This document shows positions 10,161 to 22,341 of a stretch of 64,000 nt of DNA, piece after piece. This DNA comes from Pseudomonas flavescens (GTDB taxonomy: Bacteria > Pseudomonadota > Gammaproteobacteria > Pseudomonadales > Pseudomonadaceae): assembly GCF_013408425.1 (NCBI RefSeq), contig NZ_JACBYV010000001.1, positions 1,612,001 to 1,676,000 on the forward strand, written 5' to 3'. Positions within the stretch are counted from its first letter, which is position 1; the number at the start of each line of letters is the position of its first letter. Under the pieces are notes generated by a model, which was not told the origin of the DNA, searched no databases, and saw only the letters and a program-made list of their open reading frames with translations. The position numbers were made by a program, and so were the translations under genes.

Positions 10161-10661
10161 ATGAGCAATGCAGCCCTGATTCAGACCGACCGTTTCGCCC
10201 TCAGCGAAACCGAGCGCTCGGCCATCGAGCACGAGATGCACCACTACGAAGACCCCCGTGCGGCGTCCATCGAAGCCCTGAAGATCGTGCAGAAGGAACG
10301 CGGCTGGGTGCCGGACGGCGCCGCCGACGCCATCGGCGCGATCCTCGGGATCCCGGCCAGCGACGTGGAAGGTGTCGCCACCTTCTATAGCCAGATTTTC
10401 CGCCAGCCCGTCGGCCGCCACATCATCCGTGTATGCGACAGCATGACCTGCTTCATCGGCGGCCATGAAAACGTTCTCGGCAGCATCAAGTCCGAGCTGG
10501 GCATCGTGCCTGGGCAAACCACCGCTGACGGCCGCTTCACCCTGCTGCCCGTGTGCTGCCTGGGCAATTGCGACAAGGCGCCGGCGATGATGATCGACGA
10601 CGAGACCTTCGGTGACGTTCAGCCCGAAGGCGTGGCGCAACTGCTGGAGAATTTCCAATGA
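10161..10661 (+). CDS. nuoE: NADH-quinone oxidoreductase subunit E
   Basis: 166-residue thioredoxin-fold subunit of the NADH dehydrogenase module that carries [2Fe-2S] cluster N1a. The ligands are seen in CDSMTC (two Cys) and [10 protein letters not shown]. The ATG of nuoF overlaps its stop by 4 bases (ATGA), coupling E to its partner F. Confidence 0.96.
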   Translation: MSNAALIQTDRFALSETERSAIEHEMHHYEDPRAASIEALKIVQKERGWVPDGAADAIGAILGIPASDVEGVATFYSQIFRQPVGRHIIRVCDSMTCFIGGHENVLGSIKSELGIVPGQTTADGRFTLLPVCCLGNCDKAPAMMIDDETFGDVQPEGVAQLLENFQ

Positions 10662-12019
10662 TCAGTCGCAGCTCGAACCTGCTGACGTCTTTCGGCCCGG
10701 CGAACCGCATCGCCCGCAGCGAAGAGACTCATCCGCTGACCTGGCGCCTGCGCGATGACGCGCAACCGGTCTGGCTGGAGGAATACCAGCAGAAGAACGG
10801 CTATGCCGCTGCCCGCAAGGCGCTGGCCGAAATGGCCCAGGCCGACATCGTGCAGACGGTCAAGGATTCCGGCCTCAAGGGCCGTGGCGGTGCCGGCTTC
10901 CCCACGGGCGTGAAGTGGGGCCTGATGCCCAACGACGAATCCCTGAACATCCGCTACCTGCTGTGCAACGCGGACGAGATGGAGCCCAACACCTGGAAAG
11001 ACCGCATGCTGATGGAACAGCTGCCGCACCTTCTGGTGGAAGGCATGCTGATCAGCGCCCGGGCGCTGAAGGCCTATCGTGGCTACATCTTCCTGCGCGG
11101 CGAATACGTCGACGCGGCCGCCAACCTCAACCGGGCAATCGACGAAGCCAAGGCTGCCGGCCTGCTGGGCAAGAACATTCTCGGCAGCGGTTTCGACTTC
11201 GAGCTGTTCGTACACACCGGCGCCGGGCGTTATATCTGCGGTGAAGAAACCGCACTGATCAACTCCCTGGAAGGCCGTCGCGCCAACCCGCGCGCCAAGC
11301 CGCCCTTCCCGGCCGCCGTGGGTGTGTGGGGCAAGCCGACCTGCGTCAACAACGTCGAAACGCTGTGCAACGTGCCGTCGATCATCGGCAACGGCGTCGA
11401 CTGGTACAAATCCCTGGCCCGCGAAGGCAGCGAAGACCACGGCACCAAGCTGATGGGCTTCTCCGGCAAGGTCAAGAACCCGGGCATCTGGGAGCTGCCA
11501 TTCGGCATCAGCGCCCGCGAACTGTTCGAAGACTACGCCGGTGGCATGCGCGACGGTTACACGCTCAAGGCCTGGCAGCCAGGCGGCGCCGGTACCGGCT
11601 TCCTGCTTCCCGAACATCTGGATGCTTCCATGTACGCCGCCGGCATCGCCAAGGTCGGCACCCGCATGGGTACCGGCCTGGCCCTGGCCATCGACAACAC
11701 CGTGAACATGGTGTCGTTGCTGCGCAACATGGAAGAGTTCTTCGCTCGCGAATCCTGCGGCTGGTGCACGCCATGCCGTGACGGTTTGCCGTGGAGCGTG
11801 AAGATCCTGCGCGCTCTGGAACGCAAGCAAGGCACCCGCGAGGACATCGACACCCTGCTCGGCCTGGTCAATTTCCTCGGCCCCGGCAAGACCTTCTGCG
11901 CTCACGCGCCGGGTGCCGTGGAGCCGCTGGGCAGCGCGATCAAGTATTTCCGCGAGGAGTTCGACGCCGGTGTGATCACCGACGCGATCCAGCCGCCCGT
12001 GGCGGCACACGCGGTATGA
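10658..12019 (+). CDS. nuoF: NADH-quinone oxidoreductase subunit F
   Basis: The subunit that binds NADH and FMN and carries cluster N3. 453 residues. The Gly-rich NADH loop is [14 protein letters not shown] (about 68-81), the FMN/NADH region is [15 protein letters not shown], and the [4Fe-4S] ligands lie in [12 protein letters not shown] with a later Cys near CAHAPG. It is translationally coupled to nuoE. A 106-base gap with two hairpins separates it from nuoG, the largest break in the operon. Confidence 0.97.
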   Translation: MISRSSNLLTSFGPANRIARSEETHPLTWRLRDDAQPVWLEEYQQKNGYAAARKALAEMAQADIVQTVKDSGLKGRGGAGFPTGVKWGLMPNDESLNIRYLLCNADEMEPNTWKDRMLMEQLPHLLVEGMLISARALKAYRGYIFLRGEYVDAAANLNRAIDEAKAAGLLGKNILGSGFDFELFVHTGAGRYICGEETALINSLEGRRANPRAKPPFPAAVGVWGKPTCVNNVETLCNVPSIIGNGVDWYKSLAREGSEDHGTKLMGFSGKVKNPGIWELPFGISARELFEDYAGGMRDGYTLKAWQPGGAGTGFLLPEHLDASMYAAGIAKVGTRMGTGLALAIDNTVNMVSLLRNMEEFFARESCGWCTPCRDGLPWSVKILRALERKQGTREDIDTLLGLVNFLGPGKTFCAHAPGAVEPLGSAIKYFREEFDAGVITDAIQPPVAAHAV

Positions 12020-12026
12020 GCCTGAT

Positions 12027-12107
12027 GGCCGGACATGTGGGCGCGCTGCGCCGTCCGGCCCGGGTCACGACAAAGAATTCCCTTAGCCCGTCCACCTTCG
12101 GGTGGGC
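12027..12107 (+). promoter_or_regulatory. Two strong hairpins between nuoF and nuoG
   Basis: Hairpin 1 (12027-12060) has an 8-bp perfect outer stem GGCCGGAC / GTCCGGCC and a 5-bp inner stem GGCGC / GCGCC with a GCT loop and a 5-base bulge. Hairpin 2 (12090-12107) has a 7-bp stem closed by a UUCG tetraloop. No T-run follows either one. They may mark an RNA processing or stability boundary, or cause partial termination, inside the operon. Confidence 0.55.
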
Positions 12108-12125
12108 AAACGAAGACTGAAGAAA

Positions 12126-14855
12126 ATGGCCACTATCCACGTAGACGGCAAAGATCTCGAAGTCGATGGTGCGGACAACCTGCTGCAGGCCTGTCTGTCC
12201 CTCGGACTCGATATCCCCTACTTCTGCTGGCACCCGGCGCTCGGCAGCGTCGGCGCCTGCCGCCAGTGTGCGGTGAAGCAGTACACCGACGAAAACGACA
12301 AGCGCGGCCGCCTGGTCATGTCCTGCATGACGCCGGCGACCGACAACAGCTGGATTTCCATCGACGACGAAGAGGCCGTGGCCTTCCGCAAGAGCGTCGT
12401 CGAATGGCTGATGACCAACCACCCGCACGACTGCCCGGTCTGCGAGGAAGGCGGCCACTGCCACCTGCAGGACATGACGGTGATGACCGGCCACAACGCC
12501 CGTCGTTATCGCTTCACCAAGCGTACTCACCAGAACCAGGAACTCGGCCCGTTCATCGCCCACGAGATGAACCGCTGCATCGCCTGCTACCGCTGCGTGC
12601 GTTACTACAAGGACTACGCTGGCGGTACCGATCTGGGCGTCTACGGCGCTCACGACAACGTGTATTTCGGGCGTGTCGAAGACGGCACCCTGGAAAGCGA
12701 GTTCTCCGGCAACCTGGTCGAGGTCTGCCCGACCGGCGTGTTCACCGACAAGACCCACTCCGAGCGTTACAACCGCAAGTGGGACATGCAGTTCGCGCCG
12801 AGCATCTGCCATGGCTGCTCCAGCGGCTGCAACACCAGCCCGGGCGAGCGCTATGGCGAAGTGCGTCGCATCGAGAACCGCTTCAACGGCTCGGTGAACG
12901 GGTACTTCCTTTGCGACCGTGGCCGTTTCGGTTATGGCTACGTCAACCGTGAAGACCGTCCGCGTCAGCCGTTGATGGTGCTCAGCAAGATGAAGATGGG
13001 CCTCGATGCCGCCCTCGATCAGGCCGCTGCCCTGCTGAAGAACCGCAAGGTGATCGGCATCGGCTCGCCGCGTGCCAGCCTCGAGGGCAACTTCGCCCTG
13101 CGCGAACTGGTCGGCGCCGAGAACTTCTATTCCGGTATCGCGGCGGCTGAGCAGGCCAATATCCGCCTGATCCGTGACGTGCTGCAGAACGGCCCGCTGC
13201 CGGTGCCGACCCTGCGCGATATCGAAGACCACGACGCGGTATTCGTGCTCGGTGAAGACCTGACCCAGACCGCCGCCCGTATCGCTCTGGCGCTGCGCCA
13301 GTCGGTCAAGGGCAAGGCCACCGAGATCGCGGCCGGTGCGAAGATCCAGGACTGGCACATGGCTGCGGTGCAGAACGTCGCCCAGCACGCGCTCAATCCA
13401 CTGTTCATCGCCAGCGTAACCGCCACGCGCCTCGACGATGTTGCCGAGCAGTGCGTACACGCCGCGCCGGACGACCTCGCGCGTATCGGTTTTGCCGTGG
13501 CTCACGCCATTGACCCGAGCGCACCGGCAGTCGAAGGTCTGGAAGCTGAAGCCGCCGAGCTGGTGCAGCGCATCGCCGACGCGCTCTTGAACGCCAAGCG
13601 CCCGCTGATCGTCTCCGGTGCTTCGCTGGGCAATCGCGCCCTGATCGAAGCAGCGGCGAACATCGCCAGCGCCCTGAAGAATCGCGACAAGGCCGGCTCC
13701 ATCAGTCTGGTGGTGCCGGAAGCCAACAGCATGGGCCTGGCCCTGCTGATGGGCGACAAGTTCGCCGGCAACAGCCTGGACGACGCGCTGCACGCGCTCA
13801 CCTCGGGCCAGGCCGACGCACTGGTGGTGCTGGAAAACGACCTCTACCACCGCGCTGACGCTGCCCGTGTCGACGCTGCCCTGGCAGCCGCCAAGGTGGT
13901 GATCGTCGCCGATCACCAGAGCACCGCCACCACGGCCAAGGCGCACCTGCTGCTGCCAGCCGCCAGTTTCGCCGAAGGCGACGGCACCCTGGTCAGCCAG
14001 GAAGGTCGCGCGCAGCGCTTCTTCCAGGTTTACGATCCGTCCTACTACGACGCCAACATCCTGGTGCGTGAAGGCTGGCGCTGGCTGCACGCGCTGCACA
14101 GCACGCTGCACAACCGTGGCGTGGACTGGACGCAGCTGGATCAGGTCACCGCCGCCTGCGCGGCCAGCAGTGCCGAGCTGGCCGGTATCCGTGACGCCGC
14201 GCCAAGCGCCTCGTTCCGCATCAAGGGCCTCAAGCTCGCTCGTGAGCCGCACCGCTACAGCGGGCGTACCGCCATGCGCGCCAACATCAGCGTGCACGAA
14301 CCGCGTCAGCCCCAGGACAAGGACTCGGCTTTCGCGTTCTCCATGGAAGGCTATTCGGGCAGCAAGGAAGACCGTCAGCAGATCCCCTTCGCCTGGTCGC
14401 CAGGCTGGAACTCGCCCCAGGCCTGGAACAAGTTCCAGGACGAAGTCGGCGGTCATCTGCGTGCAGGCGACCCAGGCGTGCGCCTGATCGAAGCCAAAGG
14501 TGAAAACCTGGGCTGGTTCAGCGCGCCAACGGCCTTCAACCCGGCTCAGGGCACCTGGCAGGCAGTACCGCTGCACCACCTGTTCGGCAGCGAGGAAATG
14601 TCCTCGCGCGCCGCGCCGATCGCCGAACGCACGCCTGAGGCCTACGTGGCCCTGGCCAAGGATGAGGCCGATCGCCTCGGTGTCAACGACGGCGCCCTGC
14701 TGCAGCTGAACGTAAAAGGCCAAAACCTGCGCCTGCCGCTGCGCGTCAGTGAAGAGCTGGGTGTCGGCCTGGTTGGCTTGCCAGCGGGCCTGGCAGGCAT
14801 TCCTGCTGGCATCGCCGGTGCGGCCGTGACCAACATCGGGGAGGCCGCGCGATGA
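12126..14855 (+). CDS. nuoG: NADH-quinone oxidoreductase subunit G
   Basis: 909-residue peripheral-arm subunit. The N terminus is ferredoxin-like with [2Fe-2S] N1b ([16 protein letters not shown]). Then come the His-ligated cluster ([15 protein letters not shown]) and [4Fe-4S] ([11 protein letters not shown]). The extra N7 cluster motif CHGCSSGC with a distal Cys is present, as in E. coli. The rest is the molybdopterin-oxidoreductase-like domain, catalytically inactive in complex I. ATG 12126 follows AAGAAA; an in-frame GTG eight codons upstream is rejected because the conserved start is MATIHVDGK. Confidence 0.96.
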   Translation: MATIHVDGKDLEVDGADNLLQACLSLGLDIPYFCWHPALGSVGACRQCAVKQYTDENDKRGRLVMSCMTPATDNSWISIDDEEAVAFRKSVVEWLMTNHPHDCPVCEEGGHCHLQDMTVMTGHNARRYRFTKRTHQNQELGPFIAHEMNRCIACYRCVRYYKDYAGGTDLGVYGAHDNVYFGRVEDGTLESEFSGNLVEVCPTGVFTDKTHSERYNRKWDMQFAPSICHGCSSGCNTSPGERYGEVRRIENRFNGSVNGYFLCDRGRFGYGYVNREDRPRQPLMVLSKMKMGLDAALDQAAALLKNRKVIGIGSPRASLEGNFALRELVGAENFYSGIAAAEQANIRLIRDVLQNGPLPVPTLRDIEDHDAVFVLGEDLTQTAARIALALRQSVKGKATEIAAGAKIQDWHMAAVQNVAQHALNPLFIASVTATRLDDVAEQCVHAAPDDLARIGFAVAHAIDPSAPAVEGLEAEAAELVQRIADALLNAKRPLIVSGASLGNRALIEAAANIASALKNRDKAGSISLVVPEANSMGLALLMGDKFAGNSLDDALHALTSGQADALVVLENDLYHRADAARVDAALAAAKVVIVADHQSTATTAKAHLLLPAASFAEGDGTLVSQEGRAQRFFQVYDPSYYDANILVREGWRWLHALHSTLHNRGVDWTQLDQVTAACAASSAELAGIRDAAPSASFRIKGLKLAREPHRYSGRTAMRANISVHEPRQPQDKDSAFAFSMEGYSGSKEDRQQIPFAWSPGWNSPQAWNKFQDEVGGHLRAGDPGVRLIEAKGENLGWFSAPTAFNPAQGTWQAVPLHHLFGSEEMSSRAAPIAERTPEAYVALAKDEADRLGVNDGALLQLNVKGQNLRLPLRVSEELGVGLVGLPAGLAGIPAGIAGAAVTNIGEAAR

Positions 14856-15844
14856 GTTGGCTGACACCTCAGTTGCTCGACATCATTCAGGAAGTGCTCA
14901 AGGCCATCGTCATCCTGCTTGCGGTGGTGGTCACCGGCGCCCTGCTGAGCTTCGTCGAGCGCCGTCTGCTCGGCTGGTGGCAGGATCGCTACGGCCCCAA
15001 CCGGGTCGGCCCGTTCGGCATGTTCCAGATCGCTGCGGACATGCTGAAGATGTTCTTCAAGGAAGACTGGACGCCACCGTTCGCCGACAAGGTGATCTTC
15101 ACCCTGGCCCCGGTGATCGCCATGGGCGCGATGCTGATCGCCTTCGCGATCATCCCGATCACGCCCAACTGGGGCGTGGCGAACCTGAACATCGGCATTC
15201 TGTTCTTCTTCGCCATGGCGGGTCTGTCGGTATACGCCGTACTGTTCGCCGGCTGGTCGAGCAACAACAAGTTCGCCCTGCTCGGCAGCCTGCGCGCGTC
15301 GGCCCAGACCATTTCCTACGAAGTGTTCCTGGCCCTGGCGCTGATGGGCATCGTCGCCCAGGTCGGCTCGTTCAACATGCGCGATATCGTCGACTACCAG
15401 GCGCAGAACCTGTGGTTCATCATTCCGCAGTTCTTCGGCTTCTGCACCTTCTTCATCGCTGGTGTGGCCGTGACTCACCGTCACCCCTTCGACCAGCCTG
15501 AAGCGGAGCAGGAACTGGCCGACGGCTACCACATCGAGTATGCCGGCATGAAATGGGGCATGTTCTTCGTCGGTGAATACATCGGCATCGTGACCATTTC
15601 CGCCCTGCTGGTGACCCTGTTCTTCGGCGGCTGGCACGGCCCGTTCGGCATCCTGCCGCAGATCCCGTTCTTCTGGTTCGCGATCAAGACCTGCTTCTTC
15701 ATCATGATCTTCATCCTGCTGCGCGCCTCCATCCCGCGCCCACGGTATGACCAGGTCATGGCCTTCAGCTGGAAGTTCTGTCTGCCGCTGACCCTGATCA
15801 ACCTGCTGGTGACCGGCGCCGTTGTGCTGGCCACGGCCCAGTAA
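14852..15844 (+). CDS. nuoH: NADH-quinone oxidoreductase subunit H
   Basis: 330-residue membrane subunit (ND1 homologue) with about eight helices. It forms much of the quinone chamber and links the peripheral arm to the proton-pumping arm. Conserved stretches visible are [21 protein letters not shown] (about 30-50) and the [11 protein letters not shown] loop near the C terminus. It overlaps nuoG by 4 bases (ATGA). Confidence 0.97.
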   Translation: MSWLTPQLLDIIQEVLKAIVILLAVVVTGALLSFVERRLLGWWQDRYGPNRVGPFGMFQIAADMLKMFFKEDWTPPFADKVIFTLAPVIAMGAMLIAFAIIPITPNWGVANLNIGILFFFAMAGLSVYAVLFAGWSSNNKFALLGSLRASAQTISYEVFLALALMGIVAQVGSFNMRDIVDYQAQNLWFIIPQFFGFCTFFIAGVAVTHRHPFDQPEAEQELADGYHIEYAGMKWGMFFVGEYIGIVTISALLVTLFFGGWHGPFGILPQIPFFWFAIKTCFFIMIFILLRASIPRPRYDQVMAFSWKFCLPLTLINLLVTGAVVLATAQ

Positions 15845-15856
15845 GGAGAAAAAGCG

Positions 15857-16405
15857 ATGTTCAAATACATATGGGACGTACTGGTCGGTACCGCGACCCA
15901 GTTGCGCAGCCTGGTGATGGTCTTCGGCCATGGCTTCCGCAAGCGCGACACCCTGCAATACCCGGAAGAGCAGGTTTACCTGCCGCCACGCTACCGGGGG
16001 CGCATCGTGCTGACCCGCGACCCCGACGGCGAAGAGCGCTGCGTGGCCTGCAACCTGTGCGCCGTGGCCTGCCCGGTGGGCTGCATCTCGCTGCAGAAGG
16101 CGGAAACCGAGGACGGTCGCTGGTACCCGGACTTCTTCCGCATCAACTTCTCGCGCTGCATCTTCTGCGGCCTGTGCGAGGAAGCCTGTCCGACCACCGC
16201 GATCCAGCTCACCCCGGATTTCGAGATGGGCGAGTACAAGCGTCAGGATCTGGTCTACGAGAAAGAGGATCTGCTGATCTCCGGCCCTGGCAAGAACCCG
16301 GACTACAACTTCTACCGCGTGGCCGGCATGGCCATTGCCGGCAAGCCCAAGGGCGCCGCGCAGGATGAAGCCGAGCCGATCAACGTCAAAGGGTTGTTGC
16401 CATAA
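15857..16405 (+). CDS. nuoI: NADH-quinone oxidoreductase subunit I
   Basis: 182-residue 8Fe ferredoxin-type subunit that carries clusters N6a and N6b. The two CxxCxxCxxxCP motifs are [12 protein letters not shown] and [12 protein letters not shown]. It passes electrons from NuoG towards NuoB. A GGAG site precedes the ATG; the stop shares one base with the nuoJ start. Confidence 0.97.
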   Translation: MFKYIWDVLVGTATQLRSLVMVFGHGFRKRDTLQYPEEQVYLPPRYRGRIVLTRDPDGEERCVACNLCAVACPVGCISLQKAETEDGRWYPDFFRINFSRCIFCGLCEEACPTTAIQLTPDFEMGEYKRQDLVYEKEDLLISGPGKNPDYNFYRVAGMAIAGKPKGAAQDEAEPINVKGLLP

Positions 16406-16914
16406 TGGAATTCGCCTTCTACTTCTCTGCCGGGGTCGCGGTTGCCTCGACCCTGGGCGTGATCACCAGCAAGAACCCGGTGCACGCCCTGCTCTACCTG
16501 ATCATCTCGCTGCTGGCCGTTTCCATGGTGTTCTTCAGCCTGGGTGCGCCGTTCGCCGGCGCGCTGGAAATCATCGTCTACGCCGGCGCCATCATGGTGC
16601 TGTTCGTGTTCGTGGTGATGATGCTCAACCTGGGCCCGGCCTCGGTCGAGCAGGAACGCACCTGGCTCAGCCCAGGCATCTGGATTGGTCCGGCGCTGCT
16701 TTCCGCCGTGCTGCTGGGGCAATTGCTGTACGTGCTGTTCGCCGTACCGAGCGGTGCCACCATCGGCCATACCACGGTCGATGCCAAAGCCGTCGGCATT
16801 CACCTGTTCGGCCCTTATCTGCTGGCCGTGGAGCTGGCTTCCATGCTGCTGCTTGCCGCGCTGGTCGCCGCGTATCACCTGGGCCGCAATGACATCAAGG
16901 ACGCTACGCCATGA
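16405..16914 (+). CDS. nuoJ: NADH-quinone oxidoreductase subunit J
   Basis: 169-residue membrane subunit (ND6 homologue) with five predicted helices. The conserved [18 protein letters not shown] segment (about 55-72) is the helix whose pi-bulge changes during turnover in characterised complex I. It overlaps nuoI by one base and nuoK by four. Confidence 0.96.
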   Translation: MEFAFYFSAGVAVASTLGVITSKNPVHALLYLIISLLAVSMVFFSLGAPFAGALEIIVYAGAIMVLFVFVVMMLNLGPASVEQERTWLSPGIWIGPALLSAVLLGQLLYVLFAVPSGATIGHTTVDAKAVGIHLFGPYLLAVELASMLLLAALVAAYHLGRNDIKDATP

Positions 16915-17219
16915 ACGGTATTCCAATGGAGCACGGCCTGGCGCTGGCCGGCGTGCTGTTCAGTCTCGGCCTGGTCGGCCTGATGGTGCGCCGCAACATC
17001 CTGTTCGTGCTGATGAGCCTGGAAGTGATGATGAACGCCGCAGCCCTGGCCTTCGTCGTGGCAGGTGCGCGCTGGGGCCAGGCTGACGGGCAGATCATGT
17101 TCATTCTGGTCATCGCCCTGGCGGCTGCCGAAGCGAGCATCGGCCTGGCGATCCTGCTGCAGCTGTATCGCCGCTTCCACACCCTCGATATCGACGCAGC
17201 CAGCGAGATGCGCGGATGA
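16911..17219 (+). CDS. nuoK: NADH-quinone oxidoreductase subunit K
   Basis: 102-residue, three-helix membrane subunit (ND4L homologue). It has the membrane glutamates of the proton path ([20 protein letters not shown]). ATG 16911 overlaps nuoJ; a second in-frame Met at codon 6 is possible, but the longer form matches other pseudomonads. It overlaps nuoL by 4 bases. Confidence 0.96.
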   Translation: MNGIPMEHGLALAGVLFSLGLVGLMVRRNILFVLMSLEVMMNAAALAFVVAGARWGQADGQIMFILVIALAAAEASIGLAILLQLYRRFHTLDIDAASEMRG

Positions 17220-19063
17220 ACTTCCTATTCCTGACGTTACTGTTCCCCCTGATTGGCTGGTTCATTCTGGCTTTCTCCCGTGGTCGCCTGAGCGAAGGCA
17301 GCGCGGCACTGATCGGCGTCGGCTCGGTCGGCCTGTCGGCACTGACCACCGCCTGGATCATGTGGCAGTTCAACAGCGCACCACCGGCAGGCGGGGTGTA
17401 CACCCAGACCCTGTGGCAGTGGATGAGCGTCGATGGCCTGGCGCCGAGCTTCACCCTGTATCTGGACGGCCTGTCGCTGACCATGCTCGGCGTGGTCACC
17501 GGCGTGGGCTTCCTGATCCACATGTTCGCCAGCTGGTACATGCGTGGTGAAGAGGGTTATTCGCGCTTCCTCTCCTACACCAACCTGTTCATCTTCAGCA
17601 TGTTGCTGCTGGTGCTGGGCGACAACCTGATGACCCTGTTCTTCGGGTGGGAAGGCGTAGGCCTGTGCTCGTACCTGCTGATCGGCTTCTATTACAAGCA
17701 CGTGCCCAACGGCAACGCGGCGCTGAAGGCCTTCATCGTCACCCGCATCGGTGACGTGTTCCTGATGATTGGCCTGTTCCTGCTGTTCCTCAACCTCGGC
17801 ACCCTGAACATTCAGGAGCTGATGGTGCTGGCCCCGCAGAAGTACGCGGCTGGCGATACCTGGCTGTGGCTGGCGACCCTGATGCTGCTCGGCGGCGCGG
17901 TCGGCAAATCCGCGCAGTTGCCGCTGCAGACCTGGCTGGCTGACGCCATGGCCGGTCCGACTCCGGTTTCGGCACTGATCCACGCCGCCACCATGGTCAC
18001 CGCGGGCGTCTACCTGATCGCCCGCACCAACGGCCTGTTCCTGCTGACCCCGGAAATTCTCCAGCTGGTCGGCATCGTCGGTGGCGTGACCCTGGTGCTG
18101 GCGGGTTTCGCCGCCCTGGTTCAGACCGACATCAAGCGCATCCTCGCCTACTCGACCATGAGCCAGATCGGCTACATGTTCCTGGCCCTGGGCGTTGGTG
18201 CCTGGGACGCGGCGATCTTCCACCTGATGACCCACGCGTTCTTCAAGGCGCTGCTGTTCCTGGCCTCCGGTTCGGTGATCCATGCCTGCCATCACGAGCA
18301 GAACATCTTCAAGATGGGCGGTCTGTGGAAGAAACTGCCACTGGCCTACGCCAGCTTCATCGTCGGTGGCTCGGCCCTGGCAGCGCTGCCGCTGATCACC
18401 GTGGGCTTCTATTCCAAGGACGAGATCCTCTGGGAAGCCTTCGCCAGCGGTAACTCCGGCCTGCTCTACGCCGGCCTGCTGGGCGCCTTCATGACTTCGA
18501 TCTACACCTTCCGGCTGATCTTCATCGCCTTCCATGGCGAGCAGAAGACCGAGGCCCACGCCGGTCATGGCATCGCCCACAACCTGCCGCTGCTGGTGCT
18601 GATCGTGCTGTCGACCTTCATCGGCGCCTGGATCACCCCGCCACTGGCTGGCGTGTTGCCGCAGAGCGCCGGCCATGCCGGTGGCGAAGCCAAGCACAGC
18701 CTGGAAATCGTCTCGGGCTGCATCGCCCTGGCCGGCATCCTGCTGGCGGCCATGCTGTTCCTCGGCAAGCGCAGTTTCGTGAATACCGTCGCCAGCAGCG
18801 CGCCGGGTCGCTTCCTGTCGGCCTGGTGGTTCGCCGCCTGGGGCTTCGACTGGCTTTACGACAAGATTTTCGTGCAGCCCTACCTGTTCCTCTGCCGCGT
18901 GCTCGCCCGCGACCCCATCGACGGTGCCATTGGCATCGTGCCGCGCCTGGCGCGCGGCGGTCATGGCGTGTTGAGCCGCAGCGAGACCGGGCATCTGCGC
19001 TGGTACGCCATCTCCATCGCCGGGGGCGCCGTGCTGGTGCTCGCCGCTGTGTTGCTGGCCTGA
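17216..19063 (+). CDS. nuoL: NADH-quinone oxidoreductase subunit L
   Basis: 615-residue antiporter-like proton-pumping subunit (ND5 homologue) at the far end of the membrane arm. The conserved antiporter core is visible ([57 protein letters not shown]), including the lysine of the GKSAQ helix. The C-terminal part from about 520 supplies the long lateral helix and last transmembrane helix. Confidence 0.97.
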   Translation: MNFLFLTLLFPLIGWFILAFSRGRLSEGSAALIGVGSVGLSALTTAWIMWQFNSAPPAGGVYTQTLWQWMSVDGLAPSFTLYLDGLSLTMLGVVTGVGFLIHMFASWYMRGEEGYSRFLSYTNLFIFSMLLLVLGDNLMTLFFGWEGVGLCSYLLIGFYYKHVPNGNAALKAFIVTRIGDVFLMIGLFLLFLNLGTLNIQELMVLAPQKYAAGDTWLWLATLMLLGGAVGKSAQLPLQTWLADAMAGPTPVSALIHAATMVTAGVYLIARTNGLFLLTPEILQLVGIVGGVTLVLAGFAALVQTDIKRILAYSTMSQIGYMFLALGVGAWDAAIFHLMTHAFFKALLFLASGSVIHACHHEQNIFKMGGLWKKLPLAYASFIVGGSALAALPLITVGFYSKDEILWEAFASGNSGLLYAGLLGAFMTSIYTFRLIFIAFHGEQKTEAHAGHGIAHNLPLLVLIVLSTFIGAWITPPLAGVLPQSAGHAGGEAKHSLEIVSGCIALAGILLAAMLFLGKRSFVNTVASSAPGRFLSAWWFAAWGFDWLYDKIFVQPYLFLCRVLARDPIDGAIGIVPRLARGGHGVLSRSETGHLRWYAISIAGGAVLVLAAVLLA

Positions 19064-19104
19064 CCGATGATCCCGAATACTTTTTCTAAGGAAACTCGCC
19101 CGTC

Positions 19105-20634
19105 ATGATTCTGCCTTGGCTAATCCTGATTCCCTTCATCGGCGGCCTGTTGTGCTGGCAGGCGGAGCGCTTCGGCGGAACCCTGCCGCGCTGGATAGCG
19201 CTGCTGACCATGTCCCTGCTGTTCGGCCTCGGCCTGTGGCTGTGGGGCACCGGCGACTTCAGCCTGGCGCCTGCGCCGGGTGCCGAGCCACGCTGGGCCC
19301 ACGAGTTCCAGGTGCGCTGGATCGAGCGCTTCGGCATCAGCATTCACCTGGCGATGGATGGCCTGTCGGTACTGATGGTCACCCTCACCGGCCTGCTCGG
19401 TGTGCTCTCGGTGCTCTGCTCGTGGAACGAGATCCAGAACCGCGTCGGCTTCTTCCACCTCAACCTGATGTGGATTCTCGGCGGCGTGGTAGGTGTGTTC
19501 CTGGCCATCGACCTGTTCCTGTTCTTCTTCTTCTGGGAAATGATGCTGGTGCCGATGTATTTCCTCATCGCGCTCTGGGGTCATAGCGGCAGCCCTGGCA
19601 AGAGCCGCATCAACGCGGCCACCAAGTTCTTCATCTTCACGCAGGCCAGCGGCCTGGTGATGCTGGTTGCGATCCTCGGCCTGGTGTTCGTGCACTTCAA
19701 CCAGACCGGCGTGTTCACCTTCAACTACGCGGACCTGCTCAAGACCGAACTGTCGGAAGGCACCGAATACCTGCTGATGCTCGGCTTCTTCATCGCCTTC
19801 GCGGTGAAGTTCCCGGTGGTGCCCTTCCACTCCTGGCTGCCGGACGCTCACGCTCAGGCACCGACCGCCGGTTCCGTGGACCTCGCCGGTATCCTGCTGA
19901 AGACTGCGGCCTACGGCCTGCTGCGTTTCGCGTTGCCGCTGTTCCCCAATGCTTCCGCCGAGTTCGCGCCCATCGCCATGTACCTGGGCGTGTTCGCGAT
20001 CATCTACGGCGCATTGCTGTCCTTCGCGCAGACCGATATCAAGCGCCTGGTGGCCTACTCCAGCGTGTCGCACATGGGCTTCGTGCTGATCGCCATCTAC
20101 TCCGGCAGCCAGATCGCCCTGCAGGGCGCGGTGGTGCAGATGATGGCTCACGGCCTGTCGGCTGCTGCACTGTTCATCCTCTGCGGTCAGCTGTACGAGC
20201 GCCTGCATACCCGCGACATGCGCGAGATGGGTGGCATCTGGGCACGCATGTCCTGGCTGCCGGCGTTGAGCCTGTTCTTCGCCGCTGCCGCACTGGGGCT
20301 GCCGGGCACCGGCAACTTCGTTGGCGAGTTCCTGATTCTGATCGGCAGCTTCCCGACCGCACCCTGGGTCACCGTGATCGCGGCGACCGGTCTGGTGCTG
20401 GGCTCGGTGTACTCGCTGATCATGATCCACCGTGCGCATTTCGGCCCGGTGAAGAACGACAGCCCACTGCCAGGCCTGCAATTCCGTGAACTGAGCATGG
20501 TGCTGTGCCTGGCCGTGCTGCTGATTCTGCTCGGCGTTTACCCGCAGCCGGTGCTCGACACCTCCGCCGCCAGCATGCAAGGCGTGCAGCAGTGGTTCAG
20601 CGGCGCCCTCAATCAACTCGCTTCGGGCCAGTAG
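19105..20634 (+). CDS. nuoM: NADH-quinone oxidoreductase subunit M
   Basis: 509-residue antiporter-like proton-pumping subunit (ND4 homologue). Key elements are [15 protein letters not shown] with the channel glutamate, and [38 protein letters not shown] 19105 follows nuoL after 41 bases with AAGGAAA as ribosome site. nuoN starts 5 bases after its stop. Confidence 0.97.
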   Translation: MILPWLILIPFIGGLLCWQAERFGGTLPRWIALLTMSLLFGLGLWLWGTGDFSLAPAPGAEPRWAHEFQVRWIERFGISIHLAMDGLSVLMVTLTGLLGVLSVLCSWNEIQNRVGFFHLNLMWILGGVVGVFLAIDLFLFFFFWEMMLVPMYFLIALWGHSGSPGKSRINAATKFFIFTQASGLVMLVAILGLVFVHFNQTGVFTFNYADLLKTELSEGTEYLLMLGFFIAFAVKFPVVPFHSWLPDAHAQAPTAGSVDLAGILLKTAAYGLLRFALPLFPNASAEFAPIAMYLGVFAIIYGALLSFAQTDIKRLVAYSSVSHMGFVLIAIYSGSQIALQGAVVQMMAHGLSAAALFILCGQLYERLHTRDMREMGGIWARMSWLPALSLFFAAAALGLPGTGNFVGEFLILIGSFPTAPWVTVIAATGLVLGSVYSLIMIHRAHFGPVKNDSPLPGLQFRELSMVLCLAVLLILLGVYPQPVLDTSAASMQGVQQWFSGALNQLASGQ

Positions 20635-20639
20635 ACGTT

Positions 20640-22139
20640 ATGGAACATCACGCTGTGGAATTCACCACCCAACACCTGATCGCCCTGCTCCCGCTGCTGG
20701 TCACCTGCGCCACCGTGGTCGTGGTGATGCTGGCCATCGCCTGGAAACGCAGCCACGCGCTGACCTTCGTGCTCTCGGTGATCGGCCTCAACGCGGCGCT
20801 GCTGTCGCTGCTGCCGACCATCGGCGTCACCCCGCTGCAGGTCACCCCGCTGATGCAGATCGACACTTTCGCCTGTTACTACATGGCGCTGGTACTGATC
20901 GCGACGCTGGCCTGCGTGACCCTGACCCACGCCTACCTGGGCGAGGCGACGGTCGACGACGGCAAGACCAAGGGCTACCCGCGCAACCGCGAGGAGATGT
21001 ATCTCCTGCTGCTGCTCTCCGCCGCCGGCGGCCTGGTGCTGGTCAGCACCGAGCACCTGGCAGGCCTGTTCATCGGCCTGGAGCTGCTCTCGGTACCGAC
21101 CTACGGGATGATCGCCTACGCCTACTTCAACAAGCGTTCCCTGGAAGCCGGTATCAAGTACATGGTGCTGTCGGCAGCCGGCAGTGCCTTCCTGCTGTTC
21201 GGCATGGCGCTGCTGTATGCCGACGCCGGCAGCCTGAGCTTCGCCGAGATCGGTGCCAGTCTGGCCGGTGCCAGCGGCAGTCAACTGGTGCAGATCGGCA
21301 TCGGCATGATGCTCATCGGCCTGGCGTTCAAGCTGTCCATGGTGCCGTTCCACCTGTGGACGCCAGACGTCTACGAAGGTGCTCCGGCTCCTGTCGCCGC
21401 GTTCCTGGCCACGGCCAGCAAGGTGGCGGTGTTCGCCGTGCTGCTGCGTCTTTATCAGCTCTCTCCGGCCACCGCCGGCGGCTGGCTGAACGACCTGCTG
21501 ACGGTCATCGCCATCGCCTCGATCCTGTTCGGCAACCTGCTGGCTCTGGTACAGAACAACCTCAAGCGTCTGCTCGGTTATTCGTCCATCGCCCACTTCG
21601 GTTATCTGCTGGTGGCACTGATCGCCAGCAAAGGCCTGGCCGTGGAAGCCATCGGTGTATACATGGCCACCTACGTGCTCACCAGCCTCGGCGCGTTCGG
21701 TGTGATCACGCTCATGTCCACGCCTTACAATGGCCGTGACGCTGACGCGCTGTACGAGTACCGCGGCCTGTTCTGGCGCCGTCCGTACCTGACCGCGGTA
21801 CTCACGGTGATGATGCTGTCGCTGGCCGGTATCCCGCTCACCGCGGGCTTCATCGGCAAATTCTACGTGATTGCCGCAGGCGTTCAGGCGCAACTGTGGT
21901 GGCTGATCGGCGCGCTGATTCTGGGCAGTGCCATCGCGGTGTTCTACTACCTGCGGGTGATGGTCACGCTGTTCCTGGTCGAGCCCAATCTGCATCGCCA
22001 CGATGCCCAGTTCAACTGGGGCCAGCGTGCCGGTGGGATCATGCTGATTCTGGTGACCATTCTGGCCTTCATCCTCGGCGTCTACCCACAGCCGCTGCTG
22101 GATCTGGTGCAACAGGCAGGCCTCAGCGCCGCGCTCTGA
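20640..22139 (+). CDS. nuoN: NADH-quinone oxidoreductase subunit N
   Basis: Third antiporter-like pumping subunit (ND2 homologue), 499 residues from ATG 20640. The channel glutamate is in [18 protein letters not shown], and the lysine helix in [37 protein letters not shown] at 20655 would shorten it by five residues and is also possible because the ribosome site before the ATG is weak. Last gene of the operon, followed by a perfect terminator. Confidence 0.95.
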   Translation: MEHHAVEFTTQHLIALLPLLVTCATVVVVMLAIAWKRSHALTFVLSVIGLNAALLSLLPTIGVTPLQVTPLMQIDTFACYYMALVLIATLACVTLTHAYLGEATVDDGKTKGYPRNREEMYLLLLLSAAGGLVLVSTEHLAGLFIGLELLSVPTYGMIAYAYFNKRSLEAGIKYMVLSAAGSAFLLFGMALLYADAGSLSFAEIGASLAGASGSQLVQIGIGMMLIGLAFKLSMVPFHLWTPDVYEGAPAPVAAFLATASKVAVFAVLLRLYQLSPATAGGWLNDLLTVIAIASILFGNLLALVQNNLKRLLGYSSIAHFGYLLVALIASKGLAVEAIGVYMATYVLTSLGAFGVITLMSTPYNGRDADALYEYRGLFWRRPYLTAVLTVMMLSLAGIPLTAGFIGKFYVIAAGVQAQLWWLIGALILGSAIAVFYYLRVMVTLFLVEPNLHRHDAQFNWGQRAGGIMLILVTILAFILGVYPQPLLDLVQQAGLSAAL

Positions 22140-22152
22140 TCGCACTGCAACG

Positions 22153-22182
22153 AAAAATGGCTGCCACTGGGCAGCCATTTTT
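22153..22182. terminator. Terminator of the nuo operon
   Basis: Perfect 13-bp stem AAAAATGGCTGCC / GGCAGCCATTTTT with a 4-base loop, T-rich on the + strand. Because it starts with A5 and ends in T5 it could act in both directions. Confidence 0.93.
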
Positions 22183-22216
22183 CATTCAGCATCCGAAAGC
22201 TGGCCGGGCACACCAC

Positions 22217-22312
22217 GTAGCCTGCCGCTGAGCGAAGCGATGCGCAGGAAGACGAGTACCCTCACTCACGCGGCTACCGCCGCCGGGTTTCGCTTGGCTT
22301 CACCCAGGCTAC
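22217..22312. repeat. Small inverted-end intergenic repeat
   Basis: A 96-base unit is bounded by GTAGCCTG and its inverse CAGGCTAC. The phrase GGGTTTCGCTTGGCTTCACCCAGG at the right end resembles an intergenic phrase that I recall as scattered through many proteobacterial genomes. A further CGGCTAC sits inside at 22271-22277. No protein is encoded. Only one copy lies in this window. Confidence 0.5.
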
Positions 22313-22341
22313 CGATGAACGATGGTTCTGCCTGATAACGA

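Noticed and set aside
11976-14867. 963-codon open frame on the minus strand opposite nuoG
   Set aside because: It is a mirror of a GC-rich, codon-biased gene. The translation is low-complexity (rich in H, Q, G, V) and lacks any family motif.
22217-22312. Insertion sequence or integron attachment site
   Set aside because: There is no transposase or integrase gene nearby and no target duplication that I can see. The short inverted ends fit a small interspersed repeat better.
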